DNA from: Dickeya aquatica | Lineage (GTDB): Bacteria > Pseudomonadota > Gammaproteobacteria > Enterobacterales > Enterobacteriaceae | Direction of reading: 5' to 3' | Length of the DNA stretch: 64,000 nucleotides | NCBI RefSeq assembly: GCF_900095885.1 | Contig: NZ_LT615367.1 | Location: forward strand, 2,356,001 to 2,420,000 | Shown here: piece after piece, positions 53,004-61,905 of the stretch | Layout: every line of letters starts with the position of its first letter | Numbering within the stretch: the first letter of the stretch is position 1 | Program-made: the position numbers and the translations under genes | Notes under the pieces: generated by a model | Told to the model about the DNA's origin: nothing | The model's database searches: none | What the model saw: only the letters and a program-made list of their open reading frames with translations

Positions 53004-54008
53004 TCAGGACGCCAGTTTCCCCAGTGCCAGGCTGGCGATTTTATCACCGGCGACGGCCGCATCGATGCCAAGCGAGGCACCACCGGCCCCGCGCAGGCTG
53101 AGGTTGCTGTTGCCGGTATCACCGGCGACGGCGCTTTTGACCATGCCTAATGCCTGGCGGAATTTATCCATGCTGGCACCGGTCATGCCGTCATCATCAG
53201 GTTTACTCAGTGCATTCGCCCAGGATTTATCATCCGTTTTCGGTGAGCTCCAGCCATCTTTTTGGTATTGCGGTTTGCCAAATACGTCGGGGTATTGATC
53301 CATAAGCTGGCCGACTTCTTTTGCCAGCGCACGGTCTTCTTTGTCCACAAAGTGGCGATTATTGCCATCGACATGCGTACTGACGTTGCTCAGTGCATGC
53401 AGCGCCGAGTTTTGCCCCACCCCCATGCCGATAGCATTACCTAGTTGGCTGAATGCGCCAGCGCCGCTCAGCCCCTGAAGGCCACCAGCGCCAAGCGATA
53501 ATGGAGAGAAACCGCCCGTAGCCTGACTCAGGCCATTGCCCAGAATAGACGACAGTGCATTATTGAGGCCACCACCAAAGGCGTCCATGTTGCCTTGTGT
53601 CATCTGGCTGGCATTCAATAGGCTGTTCGCCAGTTGGTTGGTTTGGTTGGTCAGTTTAGTCACGGTGTCATGGCCGAGCAGGTCATCAAGCGCTTTGTCA
53701 AACATCGCTGACAGGGCATCGTTGCCGGATTTCGGGGTCGATAACAGGTTACTGCCACCGGCGGTGTTACCCTGCGGGCTAAACGCAGAGGACAGCGCAT
53801 TTTTCCCAGATTGCGCCGCGCCTGTGCCGCCGCCAAACATCAGCGAGGTCAGTGCGGACGTTAGTTTGTCGAGTGTACCGCTGAGCTTATCCAGGCTTGA
53901 GCCGAGGGATGAAGCGGCAGAATTCAGCCCCTTAAGCCCCTGATTACCCAGCCCCAATCCCACAACGCCCAGATCGGTGCCGATGTGCGCTTTGATAGTA
54001 ATTTGCAT
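53004..54008 (-). CDS. hrpN: Harpin HrpN
   Basis: The 334-residue glycine-rich protein lacks cysteine and is very close to Dickeya HrpN, the harpin secreted by the Hrp type III system that elicits plant cell death. It begins [19 protein letters not shown], is rich in Gly, Ser, Ala and Asn through residue 210, and has a more charged C-terminal part ([20 protein letters not shown]). ATG 54008 follows AAGGA. It forms its own operon with an HrpL box about 100 bp upstream and a strong terminator downstream. Confidence 0.97.
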   Translation of the reverse strand: MQITIKAHIGTDLGVVGLGLGNQGLKGLNSAASSLGSSLDKLSGTLDKLTSALTSLMFGGGTGAAQSGKNALSSAFSPQGNTAGGSNLLSTPKSGNDALSAMFDKALDDLLGHDTVTKLTNQTNQLANSLLNASQMTQGNMDAFGGGLNNALSSILGNGLSQATGGFSPLSLGAGGLQGLSGAGAFSQLGNAIGMGVGQNSALHALSNVSTHVDGNNRHFVDKEDRALAKEVGQLMDQYPDVFGKPQYQKDGWSSPKTDDKSWANALSKPDDDGMTGASMDKFRQALGMVKSAVAGDTGNSNLSLRGAGGASLGIDAAVAGDKIASLALGKLAS

Positions 54009-54106
54009 AATTTCATTTCCTTATTGATGTCAGGTATTGGCGTAAGTATCTGCAACGGATGCCGACGCCAGGCTTGATGTCGGCATCATGCTGGATACTT
54101 GATTAC

Positions 54107-54134
54107 TGAGTGATAACGGCCTTAAAACGGTTCC
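54107..54134 (-). promoter_or_regulatory. HrpL-dependent promoter (hrp box) of hrpN
   Basis: GGAACC, 15 bases, then TCACTCA on the minus strand, close to the consensus GGAACC-N15/16-CCACNNA. It lies 99 bp before the hrpN start. Confidence 0.85.
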
Positions 54135-54221
54135 AGACATTGCTTTTTTTTGCTGCAAAAATGGCGTTTTTCAGCAACGACGGTTCGCGGGCCTGCTCTG
54201 TCAGCCGCTGCGAGAGACGGG

Positions 54222-54581
54222 CTACACCACGAAGGGCGCGGGCGGCAATCCCGCCAGCGCAAACAGCTGTTCCACCACCTGGGCATAGCTCGCAGGCTCC
54301 TGGGGCAGCGGCCACCAAATGATCAAGACGTTGCGGCCATTCAGGCACAGGTGACTGCCTTCATAGCGCTCGGCCTGTTGATAGCGGCGGTTCAGTAACG
54401 TGCGTAACAGGCCGGGAGGCTGCTGCGCGGGCTGAATGTGTAACATCACCTCCCAGCCCGCTTCACCGGGTTGACACACCAACTCCACGCCCGGTTGCGG
54501 CGACCAGCGCCCCGGCTGATGCCGGGCCAGCGCGGCCATCCAGCTCGCCGCGCTACTAAATGGCAGGAGGGTGTCGGTCAT
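54222..54581 (-). CDS. hrpV: HrpV, negative regulator of the Hrp system
   Basis: The 119-residue protein matches the place and size of HrpV, which in related bacteria represses hrp gene expression by binding HrpS. ATG 54581 overlaps the hrpT stop by four bases (ATGA). A longer open frame upstream is inside hrpT and not used. It contains WWPLPQEPASYAQVVEQLFALAG near the end. It is the last gene of the hrpF-hrpG-hrcC-hrpT-hrpV operon, with hrpN following under its own promoter. Confidence 0.85.
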   Translation of the reverse strand: MTDTLLPFSSAASWMAALARHQPGRWSPQPGVELVCQPGEAGWEVMLHIQPAQQPPGLLRTLLNRRYQQAERYEGSHLCLNGRNVLIIWWPLPQEPASYAQVVEQLFALAGLPPAPFVV

Positions 54582-54769
54582 GGCACGCTCACCTGGGTGA
54601 AATCGGCTGCGCCCGGACGCAAATCGGTTTGCCACCAAATCACCATTTGCCGCGATTCCGGCTCCGGGCGGCAACTGACGTTATTGCAAGTCAATGACGG
54701 GGCTCGCGTCGTAGTACACGCGCTGAGTAGCAAGGTGGCGCACAACAGTGCAAGCAGCGGATAACGCAT
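54578..54769 (-). CDS. hrpT: HrpT lipoprotein
   Basis: The 63-residue protein has a short lipoprotein signal (LLALLCATLLLSACTTT, lipid cysteine at residue 18). Position between hrcC and hrpV matches HrpT, an outer membrane lipoprotein thought to help secretin localisation or assembly. The mature part contains two further cysteines (CNNVSC). It is translationally coupled to hrpV. Confidence 0.88.
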   Translation of the reverse strand: MRYPLLALLCATLLLSACTTTRAPSLTCNNVSCRPEPESRQMVIWWQTDLRPGAADFTQVSVP

Positions 54770-54857
54770 GATTTTTCTCCCTACGGATACGGAAAATGAA
54801 GCGATGACTCGGGTACATACGTTGATGCGCGGTCATCACTTACAGGGTTATGGCGTA

Positions 54858-56924
54858 TTACGGGTTAAGCAGTGACGCTCGCACGGGCTGTGCATTTTTA
54901 GCTGGCAACAACGCCAGATACACTTCGGTGGACTCACCGGGAGCCAGCGTGGTTTTCGGCCAGGCCGCCACCGCCAGCGTGCGGTTACTGGCACAGTTCG
55001 CTTCGTCAAACCGCTGTGGCTGGTGGCCGGTGTTCTTGACTACGCCAACGGCCAGGCTGATGGAAAGATTGCTGTACCACTGATGGCGGCCAGGCTGATA
55101 ACTTAGCGACGGTGAACTGCGGCAGATCTCGGATAAGCGTGCACCGCTGTGGTCTATCGTAAAACCCGCTGGCGTCTGACCGCCAGCCAGGTCGCGCAGT
55201 GCGCCTTCCACCATGCCAAACAGGTTGGTTTTACTGTTGCGCTCGGCAACGCGCCCCATGGCATCGTTGAGCTGGCGGCGGTTATCCGCCGAGACAAAGC
55301 GGGTGGGATCGTTTTGATCGCCAATCAGGTGCGGCGTGAGGATAAACAGCCGTTCCCGCCGGGACACTTCGTGCTGGCGGGAGGTAAATAATTTACCGAT
55401 CCACGGGATGTCGCCCAGCAGCGGTACTCGTTTATCACGATCGCCGCTCTCCTCAACGTGAAAACCGCCCAGCACCAGCGCCCGGTTTTCGCCAATCAGT
55501 GCCTGAGTGCTGACGGTGCCACGTTTCACGCCCGAGGCGGTGCCTTCGGTGTTGGTTTCTACCTGGCCGTCTTCAATATCGATAACCAACTGGATACTGC
55601 TCAGGCTGCCGCGCCCTACCACACGCGGCGTCACCTGAAGGCTGGTGCCTGCGGTCACGGGCTGCACATTGGCGACGCGTTCGCCTGTGGCAGTAATAAA
55701 TGCGGTGCGGCTGAAATCAATCACCGCTGGTTGGTTTTCCAGCGTCAACACCGAGGGGTTGGCGACGATCGAGGCGGTGCCTTCCCCTTCCAGCGCCTGA
55801 ATATCGGCGAAGAAGCGTTTGAAATCACTGACAAACAGCGTACTGGAGCCCGACATCATGTTCGCGCCACCGGTCACGGCCCCCAGCTTCCCCTGCCAGT
55901 TGGCTTCCAGCCTTGAGAGCGCGGTGCGATCCACATCCAGAATAATGGCATCGATATTCACCAGATTTTGCGGCACGTCGATTTTGTCGATCAGTTGCTG
56001 ATATTCCTCGCGGCGTTTTTCATCATCACGCACCAGTAAGGCATTGTTACGCACATCTGCCGACACTTTGCCGTTAAGTTGATCTTTCTTGTTACGTCCG
56101 GCGCTGCCGCTGTTGCGGCTCGCAAGCCTGGCCAGCATGGTGCGGGCATTCATCTCGATGGCCTGACTGGCATCCGGCCCACCGGCAATGCTGTTTGCCG
56201 CCGCCATGTTGCCCTCGCTGCCGATACCGCTGGTTGCCGCCGCCCCCGCCGGGTTGCCGTGATTACCGTCCATCAGCTCATTTAAGATCGTCGCCACACC
56301 GGGGATAACCAGCTTTTGATCGCGATATTGAATGGTGCGATCGGAAACAGAGGCATAACGCAGAGGAAAGATCATCACTTTGCGGCGATCGTCTTTGGTT
56401 TCACGCTGCTGGCTAAAATGACGGATCAGGTTGACGTATTCCGCCGGGCCGGTCACTAGCACCACCCCCTCTTCCGGCAGCTCTCCCCAGCCAAAGCGCG
56501 CATCCAGCAACCCGATACCGGTGAGCGCCTGTTTCATATCCGGTGCCGCATCTTGCGAGACGTCAATACGTACCGAGGTTTGGGCGTCTTGCGGGCTGAC
56601 ATACAGCACATTGTTATAGACAAACCACTGAAACCGGTGCTCCAGCGCCAGCCTGTCAAGAAAGGCGACGGCGTTATCCGCCCGGATTTTGGCCTCGATA
56701 TTGACATCATCAATGTTACCAAGCACCAGATCGACGCCGTGACTGGTGGCAAAATCCTGCAAAATGACCGACAGCGGCGTCTGTTCAGCGGAATAGGCAT
56801 AAGCGCCTTTACTCCAGTCTGACGGCGTTAGCGCATGTGCCATCGGCATCATGCCCACCAGCACCACCGACCAGCAAAACAGGCGATAAACCGTCAATAA
56901 AAATGCATACAGTGCGTTACGCAT
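54858..56924 (-). CDS. hrcC: HrcC type III secretion outer membrane secretin
   Basis: The 688-residue protein forms the outer membrane ring through which the Hrp pilus and effectors pass. A signal peptide is present (LFCWSVVLVGMMPMAHA). N-domains follow (WSKGAYAYSAEQTPLSVIL onward), then the C-terminal secretin domain with GTSLQVTPRVVGRGS, KRGTVSTQALIGENRALVLGG and VPLLGDIPWIGKLF. The start overlaps hrpG by 8 bp. The C-terminal 130 residues after the secretin core (VEGALRDLAGGQTPAG onward) are an extension of the Erwinia/Dickeya type. Confidence 0.95.
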   Translation of the reverse strand: MRNALYAFLLTVYRLFCWSVVLVGMMPMAHALTPSDWSKGAYAYSAEQTPLSVILQDFATSHGVDLVLGNIDDVNIEAKIRADNAVAFLDRLALEHRFQWFVYNNVLYVSPQDAQTSVRIDVSQDAAPDMKQALTGIGLLDARFGWGELPEEGVVLVTGPAEYVNLIRHFSQQRETKDDRRKVMIFPLRYASVSDRTIQYRDQKLVIPGVATILNELMDGNHGNPAGAAATSGIGSEGNMAAANSIAGGPDASQAIEMNARTMLARLASRNSGSAGRNKKDQLNGKVSADVRNNALLVRDDEKRREEYQQLIDKIDVPQNLVNIDAIILDVDRTALSRLEANWQGKLGAVTGGANMMSGSSTLFVSDFKRFFADIQALEGEGTASIVANPSVLTLENQPAVIDFSRTAFITATGERVANVQPVTAGTSLQVTPRVVGRGSLSSIQLVIDIEDGQVETNTEGTASGVKRGTVSTQALIGENRALVLGGFHVEESGDRDKRVPLLGDIPWIGKLFTSRQHEVSRRERLFILTPHLIGDQNDPTRFVSADNRRQLNDAMGRVAERNSKTNLFGMVEGALRDLAGGQTPAGFTIDHSGARLSEICRSSPSLSYQPGRHQWYSNLSISLAVGVVKNTGHQPQRFDEANCASNRTLAVAAWPKTTLAPGESTEVYLALLPAKNAQPVRASLLNP

Positions 56925-57348
56925 GCTGATCTCCTTGCAAAAAAGCCAGTGTTTTCAGATTCCGCGGTAGCGATGACACCGACCGGGTTGCCGGGGCCAG
57001 CAGTCCTTGCCACGCATCCCGCTGATTAACCAGCGCTTCCAGGGTTTGACACAGCCGTACCGGGTCATCCGGTTCATGGCGCGTCAGTAACCATAATTGC
57101 CCGTCAGCCGATAAGCTGAGCGAGGCGGCCTCCCTGCCAAGGCGCAGTACCGCCGCACAGGAGTAACGCAGTGCCGTGTACAGCTCGCGTTCATCTATCC
57201 TGTAGGGCAGATTTATTGCCGCCGCTGCGCCTATTCCGTTAGGGTGACGGGCCAGCAGCACCTCGCCATCGTCAATGTGGAGCGTCAGTTGGCCCGAGGT
57301 ACTGTTAAGCCAGCGTTCAATGAGCGTGACCCACTCAGTTGAAGTCAT
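56917..57348 (-). CDS. hrpG: HrpG type III secretion chaperone-like protein
   Basis: The 143-residue protein lies between hrpF and hrcC as in Erwinia hrp clusters and begins MTSTEWVTLIERWLNSTSGQ. It resembles small type III chaperone-like proteins; in Pseudomonas HrpG relieves HrpV repression. It overlaps hrpF by 14 bp and hrcC by 8 bp, showing tight co-translation. No catalytic motif is visible. Confidence 0.85.
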   Translation of the reverse strand: MTSTEWVTLIERWLNSTSGQLTLHIDDGEVLLARHPNGIGAAAAINLPYRIDERELYTALRYSCAAVLRLGREAASLSLSADGQLWLLTRHEPDDPVRLCQTLEALVNQRDAWQGLLAPATRSVSSLPRNLKTLAFLQGDQHA

Positions 57349-57562
57349 TGATGATGGCCTTCGCCAGCCCGTGTTTGACGCTCAGCATTTGCCCGGCTGC
57401 CCAGTTGGCATTCGAGTAATCCATGCTGGCTTCATAAAAGGCATAGCTGTCAGACAGGCTGACCTCCCCTTGCGAGACGCTCAGGGCGATGTCGTCAAGC
57501 CGGGACTGCGCATCAACAAACGCGCTGTCCAGCCGACGCTGAATAGGTGAAGATGAAGACAT
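57335..57562 (-). CDS. hrpF: HrpF, needle-class type III secretion protein
   Basis: The 75-residue small helical protein (SRLDDIALSVSQGEVSLSDS, MDYSNANWAAGQML) is the first gene of the hrpC operon. ATG 57562 fits the Erwinia HrpF size; the open frame extends upstream to 57703, but that part overlaps the promoter region. Family members are related to needle proteins and are needed for Hrp secretion. An HrpL box lies 45 bp upstream. Confidence 0.85.
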   Translation of the reverse strand: MSSSSPIQRRLDSAFVDAQSRLDDIALSVSQGEVSLSDSYAFYEASMDYSNANWAAGQMLSVKHGLAKAIINDFN

Positions 57563-57606
57563 AATCGCGTACTCCCGTAACGTTAACCGGCCAATTGACC
57601 TGTTGT

Positions 57607-57634
57607 TGTGTGGCAGGAGGGCGGGAGGAGTTCC
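57607..57634 (-). promoter_or_regulatory. HrpL-dependent promoter (hrp box) of hrpF
   Basis: GGAACT, 15 bases, CCACACA on the minus strand: one mismatch in the first element and a perfect CCACNNA. It lies 45 bp before hrpF. Confidence 0.75.
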
Positions 57635-57779
57635 GGGCAGGGTGAAAAGAGAGGCGAAAAAATGCTTTGAACCTGTTGTGCCCCGTAAAACGCAGGATGG
57701 CAAATGCCGAGGAATCGGGTATCAACCCGGTAAAAACGGCTGCAATGCCCATTGCAGCCGGTGAGATGACCTCAGTACC

Positions 57780-58829
57780 TTAAAATGGCGTGCTGCCATA
57801 CTGGTAACGGTAAAAACGGCGATACTCCGGTTTCTTCGGGTTATCCGAGGCCAGCGTTTTTTGCAGTGACTTGCCGCCAATCAGGCCGGTAATGCCGTAG
57901 GACAACAGGCTGGTCTGTTTGTCCAGCTGGCTGATAAGGTCACTTTTACTGCCTGCGGCGAGTGCGTTGAGATAGTCGTTTTCAAGCTGGCTCAACTGGC
58001 GAGCCGAGGCTTCCCAGTTCGGGTCAAACGACACCAGTTGCTGTAAGAACGCAATCGGTGCCACACCTTTCCCCTGATACAACGCGGAGATTTCATCCTC
58101 CTTGCTGACCGGTGCCGAGTGACGGAAACCGGCCATCACCAGTTTGGCACGTTTGGCTGGCCCTGCGACTTTGCCCATCTGTTCGGTGATGAAGTGATAC
58201 CAGCGGTAGTCAAATGCGAAACTTGAGCGCGCATCGTAGCGGGCACTGTAGACAAAGGTTTCAAAGACCTCACGGCCGCCAAACCACTTGCTTTCCAGCT
58301 CAGCCAGAATCTGTGCCAGCGTTTTGTTTTTCAAAATGGCGTTGAAGGCATTGGTGTCTTTATCGGAATCCTGCTGGCCCTGTACCGGGTCAACCACCAC
58401 CAGACGAATGGTTTTGGCCTTGGCCCAGACGCCGGGAGCCTGATTCAGCCCGGCCAGTTGATACAGTTCAGCCAGGAATTCGGTTAAACCGACAGCCGCC
58501 CCGCGGCTATGCCCGCCGATCACCAGTTGGTATTCATTGAGCGTTTGCAGATGATCGACCAGCGGGAACAGGCTGTTGAGCGTGACCACATCGGCACGGT
58601 CATCATAACCATTGACCTGATCGTAGAGCACACCCAGTTTGTTGCTCATATCCGCGAAGGTGCCTGTCCAGGTTTCGCGTTTTGCCAGCACCTGGGTTTT
58701 GGTCAGCATGGCGGCAGTGCCGATGCCGTCAATGGCGACAATCGTGTTAAACCCGCTGATTTCAACATTCGACAGGAAATCCTGCTGGGTGGTCCCGGTA
58801 CCACAAAACCAAATAAGTACTTTTTCCAT
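57780..58829 (-). CDS. plcA: PlcA-like phospholipase/lipase
   Basis: The 349-residue protein starts at ATG 58829 (MEKVLIWFCGTGTTQQDF) with AACGAGG upstream. It contains a lipase-like nucleophile elbow, IGGHSRGAAVGLTEFL, preceded by IDGIGTAAML and followed by DPVQGQQDSDKDTN and a late histidine in GFRHSAPVS. A serine hydrolase of the alpha/beta type is likely. A gene named plcA is reported next to the hrpC operon of E. chrysanthemi, which fits this position between hrpF and hrpE. No signal peptide is evident, so it could be secreted by another route. Substrate is not shown by the sequence. Confidence 0.8.
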   Translation of the reverse strand: MEKVLIWFCGTGTTQQDFLSNVEISGFNTIVAIDGIGTAAMLTKTQVLAKRETWTGTFADMSNKLGVLYDQVNGYDDRADVVTLNSLFPLVDHLQTLNEYQLVIGGHSRGAAVGLTEFLAELYQLAGLNQAPGVWAKAKTIRLVVVDPVQGQQDSDKDTNAFNAILKNKTLAQILAELESKWFGGREVFETFVYSARYDARSSFAFDYRWYHFITEQMGKVAGPAKRAKLVMAGFRHSAPVSKEDEISALYQGKGVAPIAFLQQLVSFDPNWEASARQLSQLENDYLNALAAGSKSDLISQLDKQTSLLSYGITGLIGGKSLQKTLASDNPKKPEYRRFYRYQYGSTPF

Positions 58830-59193
58830 GATTAACCTCGTTACAGTTACAATACGAAAGATGTTCGTCAGGGCAATGAACCGGCACAATGTAACGAGAG
58901 CAAGGATGGCAGGATTGGGCAAAATCACGCCCTTTCAGGCAGCAATGGTGAAAGCAGTATTGGCCCCCTGAGACTGAGGTAAACAGATGGGGTGGCGATA
59001 CCGCTGTGTCAAACGCCGTCCGTTGCCGATGCACCTGGCTGCAAAGCCGAATTCATTGCGATAACGAGTCAGCGCCGCGGGTTATCCAACCCCCCGTTAG
59101 CGATTGCTGTGGCGCTGTGAGATGACCTTAGCAGATTGACCTGTAACGTTAACATACCGGGCGTTGTGTGAGCGGTGGTACGTTATTTTGTCA
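58830..59193. other. Intergenic region between hrpE and plcA
   Basis: 364 bp without a convincing gene. It should hold the plcA promoter and the end of the hrpA operon, but I see no clear HrpL box or terminator. A TAACGTTA palindrome lies near 59145. Confidence 0.4.
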
Positions 59194-59811
59194 TCAGGGG
59201 ACGGCATTTTCAGGCTGCGAGAGGGGCGGCGTGGCCGGTAGTAACTGCGCCACCGCCTGCTGCCAGCTTAGGCTCATCACCCCTTGTGGCGTTACCAGCT
59301 TCAGCGCGTCGTGGGGTAATGAATCATCCCCAGTCAATGTCCAGCCCAGGTGGGTATGTTCTGCCAGCCAGGCCGACACCTCCGGTTGTCGTTCCGGGTG
59401 GCAATAGAGCCTGCCACGCCCATCGCCGCCCTGCGTGCGCAATAACTGTCGCAGCAAGGCCGGGTAACGTTCGGCATCCGGTACGGCCGTTAATAACTGT
59501 GTCATGGCTTCATTAAGCAACTGAGCGCACTGTGACACCAGCCAGGCCTCCGTTTGTTCGCGCTCTTGCTGCCAGCCGTGCAAAATATCATCCGCCTGTT
59601 GCCAGAACTGCTGTTCTGCCTGACGGGTTGCATGAATAACAGCTTGCTGCGCCTGCTGCGCGGCCTCTTCCAGCATAACTTGCGCCTGCTGGCGGGCAGC
59701 GTCCATCACGGTCAGCCCCTGCTGATGTTGTTGTAATTGGCCAGCCGGGATCACCTGCCTGTGTTGAACATCCGTACCTGCAACCAGCGCTAACTGCCTT
59801 TTCGTCAACAT
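59194..59811 (-). CDS. hrpE: HrpE, type III secretion ATPase stator (SctL)
   Basis: The 205-residue protein resembles FliH/HrpE/SctL stators, which bind the export ATPase. It begins MLTKRQLALVAGTD. A long helical Gln/Ala-rich region follows (LEEAAQQAQQAVIHATRQAE), then a C-terminal globular part (DAERYPALLRQLLRTQGGDG). ATG 59811 has GGAG upstream and is preferred over the open frame start at 59838. It is the last gene of the hrpA operon. A 179-bp gap separates it from hrpD. Confidence 0.88.
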   Translation of the reverse strand: MLTKRQLALVAGTDVQHRQVIPAGQLQQHQQGLTVMDAARQQAQVMLEEAAQQAQQAVIHATRQAEQQFWQQADDILHGWQQEREQTEAWLVSQCAQLLNEAMTQLLTAVPDAERYPALLRQLLRTQGGDGRGRLYCHPERQPEVSAWLAEHTHLGWTLTGDDSLPHDALKLVTPQGVMSLSWQQAVAQLLPATPPLSQPENAVP

Positions 59812-59934
59812 AACTCCACTCCCTGATGTTGATGACATCGGGGTGCGTTAAAGCCGCACTACCCCGTCATGCTTTAGCTGCGCAAGGCGTTACTTGCACA
59901 ATGCGTTCAAGTCGTACAATAAGCCCATCAAAAT

Positions 59935-59953
59935 TAGTTTACCAAGTAAACTA
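59935..59953. promoter_or_regulatory. Palindrome in the hrpD-hrpE gap
   Basis: TAGTTTAC and GTAAACTA form 8-bp arms around a 3-base loop, 37 bp after the hrpD stop. It could be a weak hairpin or operator. The gap also contains inverted GCGTTACTTGCACAATGCG sequence. Confidence 0.4.
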
Positions 59954-59990
59954 TTTTGCACTGAACCGACCACCTCCGTTCAGCGGCCGG

Positions 59991-60626
59991 TTATACGCCA
60001 GCAAAGGCGGTATCATCCGCGGCTTTCCAGATAATGGCATCGCACAATGCTGATACCCGACTCTGCGGCACGTTATCACGCCATGACCCGATAACCGCCC
60101 GCCCCTCTTCGCGCGGGTAAAGCAATTGCAGGCGTGACCCGCAGGAGGCCGGGAAACGGCAGTGCAGAATGGCCAGAGCATCCTGCCGGAGCTGCTGGTC
60201 AAAGCGCAGTGCCGCAGGCAACCACAGGCCAGGACGCAGCGCCTTTGCCAAACGCCGGCACCAGAGCGAGAGCGCATCCGGTAGCGGATATCCCCCTTCC
60301 CGGCACACGGTCGCCATCAGCATCAGGACGCGATCTCGTTGCGGTTCGTTGAGCTGTGCCAGTTGTCGTAGCGCAGGTTGCGGGGCTGGTGGCAACGTGG
60401 GCGTGATACCCAGGCGATGACACAGTGCAGCGTGGTGTACCGCGGCCAGCGCCATCTCACGGTGATGATAGCGCCCGCTATGCCAGCTTGAATGCGCCTG
60501 CTGCAAACAGCCGTAGCACCACCAGCGGTACCAGAGCAGCAGGTCGTTTGCCTGTGTGTCATTGAGCGTTACGCCATTAAATGCGCGTTCATTAACTGCA
60601 CTGTCAACGCCACTGTCGTTATGCAT
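59991..60626 (-). CDS. hrpD: HrpD (SctK-type) type III secretion protein
   Basis: The 211-residue protein occupies the hrpD position between hrcJ and hrpE. It is rich in Trp, Cys and Arg (DLLLWYRWWCYGCLQQAHSS; LSLWCRRLAKALRPGLWLP) as in other HrpD/SctK sorting-platform accessory proteins. The start lies 3 bp after the hrcJ stop. No catalytic motif is seen. Confidence 0.85.
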   Translation of the reverse strand: MHNDSGVDSAVNERAFNGVTLNDTQANDLLLWYRWWCYGCLQQAHSSWHSGRYHHREMALAAVHHAALCHRLGITPTLPPAPQPALRQLAQLNEPQRDRVLMLMATVCREGGYPLPDALSLWCRRLAKALRPGLWLPAALRFDQQLRQDALAILHCRFPASCGSRLQLLYPREEGRAVIGSWRDNVPQSRVSALCDAIIWKAADDTAFAGV

Positions 60627-60629
60627 GTG

Positions 60630-61415
60630 TCAGGCTCCGGCATCCGGCTGCACGGCTTTTTTCCGTGCCTGAAATTGCGCCCACCACGGTTTGCCAAAAC
60701 GCCAGCCCAGCACCCCGGCCAGCGTCAAGGCCAGCAAGGCTGCCAGCCACTGTAATTGGTTCATCGCCTGTGGTGTGAGCTGAAACGGCCCCAGCGACAC
60801 TTTGGGAATATGGTCTTTATAGGGTTCTGCCGGCACAAACACGATAGCCAACTCTTTGTCGCTCTTTCCCGCCAACCCCGGAATACTGCTGGCGACCATG
60901 CGACGAATGCGCGGTTCAATGCTGTCTGGCTCAAGCTCTGGCCGGTATTTAATAAACACTGCGGCAGACGCGGGTTGAACCGGCTCTCCGGGGGCGATCC
61001 GCTCGGGCAACACCACATGCACGCGCGCCACCAGCACGCCGTCAATTTGTGTCAGGGTAGATTCCACTTCCTGTGACAGGGCATAAATATACCGGGCGCG
61101 TTCTTCCAGCGGTGTTGAGATAACCCCGGTCTTTTGGAACACCTGGCCCAGGTTGGTACGGGTCTGGCGGGGTAATCCGGCGGCATTGAGAATATTCACC
61201 GCCCGTTCGATATCTTTTACGTCAATCAGGATCGTAACCACCGCTTTTATCGGTGCGTTTTTCCGCCCCGATGCGATACCCCCAAGGGCGGCAATCACTT
61301 CATTGGCGTCGTTTTCACTCAGACCACGGTGCAGTTCAACGCGATCGCCGCAGCCCGCCAGCAGAAGAACCAGCCACAACAGGAGGAGTCGATGCAGAAC
61401 GAATTTACTCATCAT
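60630..61415 (-). CDS. hrcJ: HrcJ type III secretion inner-membrane ring lipoprotein
   Basis: The 261-residue SctJ/YscJ family lipoprotein has a signal with lipobox LLLAGC, the ring-building motif region NEVIAALGGIASGRKNA and ERARYIYALSQEVESTLTQIDG, and VHVVLPERIAPGEP. A C-terminal membrane helix follows (LQWLAALLALTLAGVLGW). Start choice is between ATG 61415 and 61412, which are adjacent; the open frame further up is not used. It lies between hrpB and hrpD in the standard order. Confidence 0.95.
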   Translation of the reverse strand: MMSKFVLHRLLLLWLVLLLAGCGDRVELHRGLSENDANEVIAALGGIASGRKNAPIKAVVTILIDVKDIERAVNILNAAGLPRQTRTNLGQVFQKTGVISTPLEERARYIYALSQEVESTLTQIDGVLVARVHVVLPERIAPGEPVQPASAAVFIKYRPELEPDSIEPRIRRMVASSIPGLAGKSDKELAIVFVPAEPYKDHIPKVSLGPFQLTPQAMNQLQWLAALLALTLAGVLGWRFGKPWWAQFQARKKAVQPDAGA

Positions 61416-61455
61416 GCCGCCATTGATTGTGTGTTGAGGATTACAGTGAGCAGAC

Positions 61456-61827
61456 TTATTGCAGGTTGGTGAGTTTTTCCAGACTCTGGACGCTTTTGGC
61501 CACCACCTTGGCATTTAGCAGGCTCTCCAGATAAAACGACGATAAGGTGCGGGTGGCATCCATGACATCTTTGGGGTTATTGCTGTTGATGCTTTTGCCG
61601 ACCTGACGCTCCGCTTTCTGTAACATGTTGTCCAGGTTGTCAGATTTTGCCGCCAGCGCCCCCAGCAAGGCGTTGTTGTCAGCCGCCGGAGCGGTGGGGG
61701 CAGCCGCTGCCGGATCCAGCGCCGCGCTAAACCAGGCGACATCCGACTGCGCAGGCACATCGGCACTGCGCGCTTCCCCCTCACCGATCGTTCCCTGAAA
61801 TTCGTTGACGCGGTTGATTTTCATCAT
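61456..61827 (-). CDS. hrpB: HrpB, inner-rod type III secretion protein
   Basis: The 123-residue protein fits the HrpB position between hrpA and hrcJ. The C-terminal half is helical with the rod-type pattern (DVMDATRTLSSFYLESLLNA, VVAKSVQSLEKLTNLQ). The N-terminal half is flexible and alanine-rich. The start (MMKINRVNEFQ) has AGAGGAACGG upstream. It follows the strong hairpin after hrpA, so its expression depends on read-through. Confidence 0.9.
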   Translation of the reverse strand: MMKINRVNEFQGTIGEGEARSADVPAQSDVAWFSAALDPAAAAPTAPAADNNALLGALAAKSDNLDNMLQKAERQVGKSINSNNPKDVMDATRTLSSFYLESLLNAKVVAKSVQSLEKLTNLQ

Positions 61828-61860
61828 GAGTCCGTTCCTCTCGATGGATGTTGACAGGAT

Positions 61861-61884
61861 AAAAAACCGGGGGAATTCCCCCGG
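61861..61884 (-). terminator. Attenuating terminator between hrpA and hrpB
   Basis: CCGGGGGAATTCCCCCGG is a perfect inverted repeat followed on the minus strand by six U. It would make pilin mRNA much more abundant than the downstream genes. Confidence 0.85.
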
Positions 61885-61905
61885 TAGTCGACGACCTGCG
61901 CAATA

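Noticed and set aside
54103..54348. 81-codon frame between hrpN and hrpV on the minus strand
   Set aside because: It overlaps hrpV in another frame, covers the hrpN HrpL box and has no ribosome site.
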